From positions 36,045-100,044 of the forward strand of contig NZ_CDBL01000039.1 of NCBI RefSeq assembly GCF_000820005.1: 64,000 nucleotides of DNA, read 5' to 3'. The notes beneath the pieces are model-generated. The model saw only the letters and a program-made list of their open reading frames with translations, searched no databases and had not been told where the DNA came from. The stretch comes from Aeromonas piscicola. GTDB taxonomy: Bacteria > Pseudomonadota > Gammaproteobacteria > Enterobacterales > Aeromonadaceae. Made by a program: the position numbers and the translations under genes. Within the stretch, counting starts at the first letter, position 1. Each line of letters begins with the position of its first letter. Positions 61,336 to 64,000 of the stretch are shown piece by piece.

Positions 61336-62929
61336 TAATAAACTGCTTAAGCTTCCTTCCCAGCGGCAGCTGGTTGACCGGCTGCTGCACCTGATTGAAT
61401 TCAATCACCCCTTTATTTTTCTCTGTGGCAAGCATGGCAGTGGTCGCGGCACCCTGTGTGAATCCCTGCTCGGCGCCCTGCCCGAAAAAGTACGGGTCGT
61501 GAGCCTGATTGGCAGCTCTGCCATGAAGATGGCGGACGTGCGCCAGTTGCTGTTGCCGCAGGTGGTGGCAAGGCCGCTGTTTAATCCACAGGATGCGCTA
61601 GCCGACAGCTTCTTTCGCATGCTGGAAGGCAAACCCGCTACCCTGCTGCTGCTGATCGAGCGCGCCGACGAATTGCCCGCCGAGCTGGTCGGTGAGCTGT
61701 GGAGCCTCTGTCGTCACAACGATACCCTGTCCGTGCCGCATCAACTTGCCATAGTGCTCTCCGGCAGTGACGTCTGGTGTCGCAACCAGAAGGTCCTGCT
61801 GAAAGGGCGTGCCATGCCGGCACTGGAGCTGGAAGTCGCACCACTGAGCGCGCCAGAGCAACGTATCTTCTTGTATGAGAAAGCCAAAGAGCTCAAGATC
61901 CCAACAGCCCTCTTGCCCAAGCTGAAAGTGGAAGAGATCCTGAAAGCGGCAAATGGACATCCGTCCACCATCATGCAGTTACTGGAGGATATCATGACCG
62001 ACAGAAGGCCCAAGAAGCGTCAGGCCGAGTTGCCCGTCAAGAAGATTGCGACCGTGCTGGCACTGGTTGCCGTCGGTTTGCTGGCCCTGAGCTATCTGCT
62101 GCCAGCCCTGTTCAACGGTGAGAGCAAGAGTTCCGCTCTGGAACCTGCGCAAACAACGGCCTTGCCCATTCCCGTGTCGGGTGGGGATCCGCTGACCATA
62201 GGCGGCAGTAACACCAGCCAGAATGGCAATCAGAACGCAACCCATGATGGTGGCGCTGGCAATCCTGGCGGTGTGGTGCGCGATTGGCAGCCGGATGCCA
62301 AGGTGTTGCCCAAGGCGGTCGAGAGCGAGACTGTGACCACAGAATCGACCAACTACGAGGGACGCCGGGTGGTGATCTCCGATGAAGTGGTCGAGAAACT
62401 GATGAAGCAGCCCAACGTCAGCGGTGCCTTGCCCACGGCCGTGGAGAATGAGCTGACCGGTGCCGGTTCCCAGGCCGTTTCGACTCAGGTCACCCAGGCT
62501 CAGAATGCATCGACCCAGGGCCTGCTTGCCAAGCCGACCACTGCGCCCAAGACCCAGAGCTCCTCGGTTGCAACCACACCGGCAGCCAAGCCAGCCGTGG
62601 TTGAACCCGTGGTGGCACCCTCACCCAAGGTGGCGTTGACGCCGGCGGCGACCCTGAACAAGAAGCCCAGGAATCATTACAGCGTCCAGCTGATGGGGGC
62701 GAGCAACACCAAGGCCGTCGACAAGTTCGTAGCCGAGCATGCGCTGGCCGGCAATATCTGGGTTTACAAAACCCAGTTCCGTGGCAGCCCCTGGTACGTG
62801 GTACTGCAAGGGGATTATGCCAACGCCGCCCAGGCCAAGGCCGCCATTCGCAAGCTCTCGCCCGCCCTGCTCAAGGGTCAGCCCTGGCCCAAGTCGTTTG
62901 CTCAGGTACAAAAAGAGTTGAAGCAATAG
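61328..62929 (+). CDS. damX: Cell-division SPOR protein DamX
   Basis: This 533-residue protein has an N-terminal AAA-like domain (about 1-215) whose Walker A is degenerate, [10 protein letters not shown] with Arg instead of Lys. One transmembrane helix follows (about 237-260, [20 protein letters not shown]), then a disordered periplasmic linker. The C-terminal SPOR domain (about 445-530, [18 protein letters not shown]) binds denuded septal peptidoglycan. GTG start at 61328 overlaps the aroB stop, so the two are coupled. Confidence 0.93.
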   Translation: MSNNKLLKLPSQRQLVDRLLHLIEFNHPFIFLCGKHGSGRGTLCESLLGALPEKVRVVSLIGSSAMKMADVRQLLLPQVVARPLFNPQDALADSFFRMLEGKPATLLLLIERADELPAELVGELWSLCRHNDTLSVPHQLAIVLSGSDVWCRNQKVLLKGRAMPALELEVAPLSAPEQRIFLYEKAKELKIPTALLPKLKVEEILKAANGHPSTIMQLLEDIMTDRRPKKRQAELPVKKIATVLALVAVGLLALSYLLPALFNGESKSSALEPAQTTALPIPVSGGDPLTIGGSNTSQNGNQNATHDGGAGNPGGVVRDWQPDAKVLPKAVESETVTTESTNYEGRRVVISDEVVEKLMKQPNVSGALPTAVENELTGAGSQAVSTQVTQAQNASTQGLLAKPTTAPKTQSSSVATTPAAKPAVVEPVVAPSPKVALTPAATLNKKPRNHYSVQLMGASNTKAVDKFVAEHALAGNIWVYKTQFRGSPWYVVLQGDYANAAQAKAAIRKLSPALLKGQPWPKSFAQVQKELKQ

Positions 62930-62943
62930 CCATTGCGCCCGGT

Positions 62944-62970
62944 AAGGGGGTAGAATCGTCCCCCTTTTTT
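62944..62970 (+). terminator. Terminator after damX
   Basis: AAGGGGG TAGAATCGT CCCCCTTTTTT lies just past the damX stop and before dam. It could be leaky, since dam is often also transcribed from upstream. Confidence 0.75.
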
Positions 62971-62999
62971 GGTCGATGCCTTCTTAACACCGGATTTCC

Positions 63000-63872
63000 A
63001 TGAAAAAAACACGCGCTTTTTTAAAATGGGCCGGGGGAAAATACTCCCTGGTTGAAGATATTGCCGAGCGCTTGCCGGCCGGGCGTGTGTTGCTGGAGCC
63101 CTTCGTCGGGGCCGGGTCTGTCTTTCTCAACACCGACTACGACGCCTATGTGCTCAACGACATCAATCCGGATCTGATCTGCCTTTACAACCATCTCAAG
63201 CTGACGCCTGACCGATTCATCGCCGAGGCGCGCAAGTTGTTTGTGGCTGAACACAACCACAAGGCTGCCTACTATCGGCTGCGTACCCAGTTCAACCAGA
63301 CCGAGACCACCTTCGAGCGGGCGCTGTTGTTCCTGTTTCTCAACCGTCACGGTTTCAATGGTTTGTGTCGCTATAACAAGAAGGGCGGCTTCAACGTGCC
63401 ATTCGGTTCCTACAAGAAGCCCTACTTCCCGGAGAAAGAGCTGTGGGCTTTTGCCGAGAAGGCGCAGAAGGCGACCTTCATCTGCGAAAGCTACGCCGAT
63501 GCCATCAAGCGCGCCGAACCGGACTGGGTGATCTACTGCGATCCCCCCTATGCGCCGCTCTCCACTACGGCGAGCTTCACTACCTATTCCGCAGGTGGCT
63601 TCACGCTGGATGATCAGGCCATACTGGCGCGGCTGGCCCGTCACACGGCGGCCCGCAAGGGGGTGCCCGTGCTCATCAGCAACCACGACATAGAGCTGAC
63701 CCGCGAGCTCTACCGTGGTGCCCGCCTGGACGAGATCCTGGTCAAGCGCACCATCAGCCGCAACGGCGGCAGCCGCAACAAGGTGGCCGAGCTGCTAGCG
63801 CTCTACCCGCCCGGTATCGAGCCGGAGCAGGGTTATTACCCCAGCGACGCCGAGCTTGTCTCACTCGGCTGA
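63000..63872 (+). CDS. dam: DNA adenine methylase Dam
   Basis: This 290-residue N6-adenine methyltransferase acts on GATC sites and serves mismatch repair and replication timing. The SAM-binding motif is LLEPFVGAGSVFLN, and the catalytic DPPY is at 181-184 in VIYCDPPYAPLSTT. The N-terminal FLKWAGGKYSL is the usual family start. It is the fourth gene of aroK-aroB-damX-dam, and its length fits other Dam proteins (about 280). Confidence 0.97.
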   Translation: MKKTRAFLKWAGGKYSLVEDIAERLPAGRVLLEPFVGAGSVFLNTDYDAYVLNDINPDLICLYNHLKLTPDRFIAEARKLFVAEHNHKAAYYRLRTQFNQTETTFERALLFLFLNRHGFNGLCRYNKKGGFNVPFGSYKKPYFPEKELWAFAEKAQKATFICESYADAIKRAEPDWVIYCDPPYAPLSTTASFTTYSAGGFTLDDQAILARLARHTAARKGVPVLISNHDIELTRELYRGARLDEILVKRTISRNGGSRNKVAELLALYPPGIEPEQGYYPSDAELVSLG

Positions 63873-63878
63873 CCTTCT

Positions 63879-63905
63879 GGCGGCACCTTTGGGTGCCGCC
63901 GCTGT
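63879..63905 (+). terminator. Probable terminator after dam
   Basis: GGCGGCACC TTTG GGTGCCGCC forms a perfect nine-base stem just after the dam stop. Only a weak T tract follows, so the call is moderate. Confidence 0.55.
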
Positions 63906-64000
63906 TTCTACCTGTCGTTATCCTTGTGTTCGTATCGTTTTCGCCTGATATGGGTGGTAAAGCCGCGGGCCTATTTTTCCTCCCCGCGTTCGGGTCGTTT

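Noticed and set aside
1..64000. CRISPR arrays, tRNA or rRNA genes, integrases and insertion sequences
   Set aside because: Looked for repeat-spacer patterns, tRNA-like cloverleafs and transposase or integrase proteins; none was seen.

Overview
The window reads as one contiguous stretch of chromosome from an Aeromonas-type gammaproteobacterium. Support for this comes from high-GC coding sequence throughout, the E. coli-like order miaB-phoH-ybeY-corC and pilMNOPQ-aroK-aroB-damX-dam, the frdABCD operon, an EarP/EF-P pair, a thermostable-hemolysin family gene, and a type III effector/chaperone-like pair. No rRNA, tRNA, CRISPR array, insertion sequence, integrase or prophage was seen. It is mostly core genome with small accessory islands.

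Layout. 1-3643 (minus): miaB, phoH-like ybeZ, ybeY and the 5' part of corC, with a degenerate second copy of the ybeY 3' end between ybeY and corC. 3911-7569 (plus): ubiF, an isochorismatase-like protein lacking the catalytic Cys, a cold-shock/Excalibur membrane protein and a PAS-GGDEF diguanylate cyclase. 7616-13790: a LysR regulator, a HAD hydrolase pair, a nitroreductase, a dCache-GGDEF cyclase, a glycine-zipper protein and a 2-hydroxyacid dehydrogenase. 13918-17815 (minus): a DUF3530-like protein, efp, earP and guaC. 18209-20656 (plus): a retropepsin-like zinc-protease-family protein, then a probable type III secretion chaperone and a lipase-like effector.

20740-27194 (minus) is the most interesting block. 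Five translationally coupled genes encode a thermostable-hemolysin family protein (GNAT/autoinducer-synthase-like), an AMP-forming acyl ligase, a heme-oxygenase-like diiron oxidase, a short-chain reductase and an exported TPR protein. They are followed in the same direction by a QseBC-type two-component system. A near-perfect PmrA/QseB-type box lies in front of the first gene. I infer an uncharacterised pathway that makes or tailors an acyl-derived small molecule, possibly under feedback control by its own regulator.

27433-31882: a methyltransferase, a YcaQ-type DNA glycosylase, a solute-binding protein, and a TetR regulator divergent from a DAPG-hydrolase-family gene with a palindromic operator between them. 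32021-35315 (minus): frdABCD, preceded by two FNR-like sites and a long non-coding stretch. 35833-41859 (minus): a dCache chemoreceptor with a sigma-28-type promoter, a glycerophosphodiesterase and a large mechanosensitive channel. 42015-51715: a MATE transporter, an M23 peptidase with an unknown anchored helical protein, a membrane protein, a LysR regulator divergent from an MBL-fold protein that has lost its metal ligands, a DsbA-family protein, a second chemoreceptor and oxyR. 51780-63872: mrcA (PBP1a) divergent from pilMNOPQ, then aroK, aroB, damX and dam. The last roughly 100 bases hold no gene that I can see.
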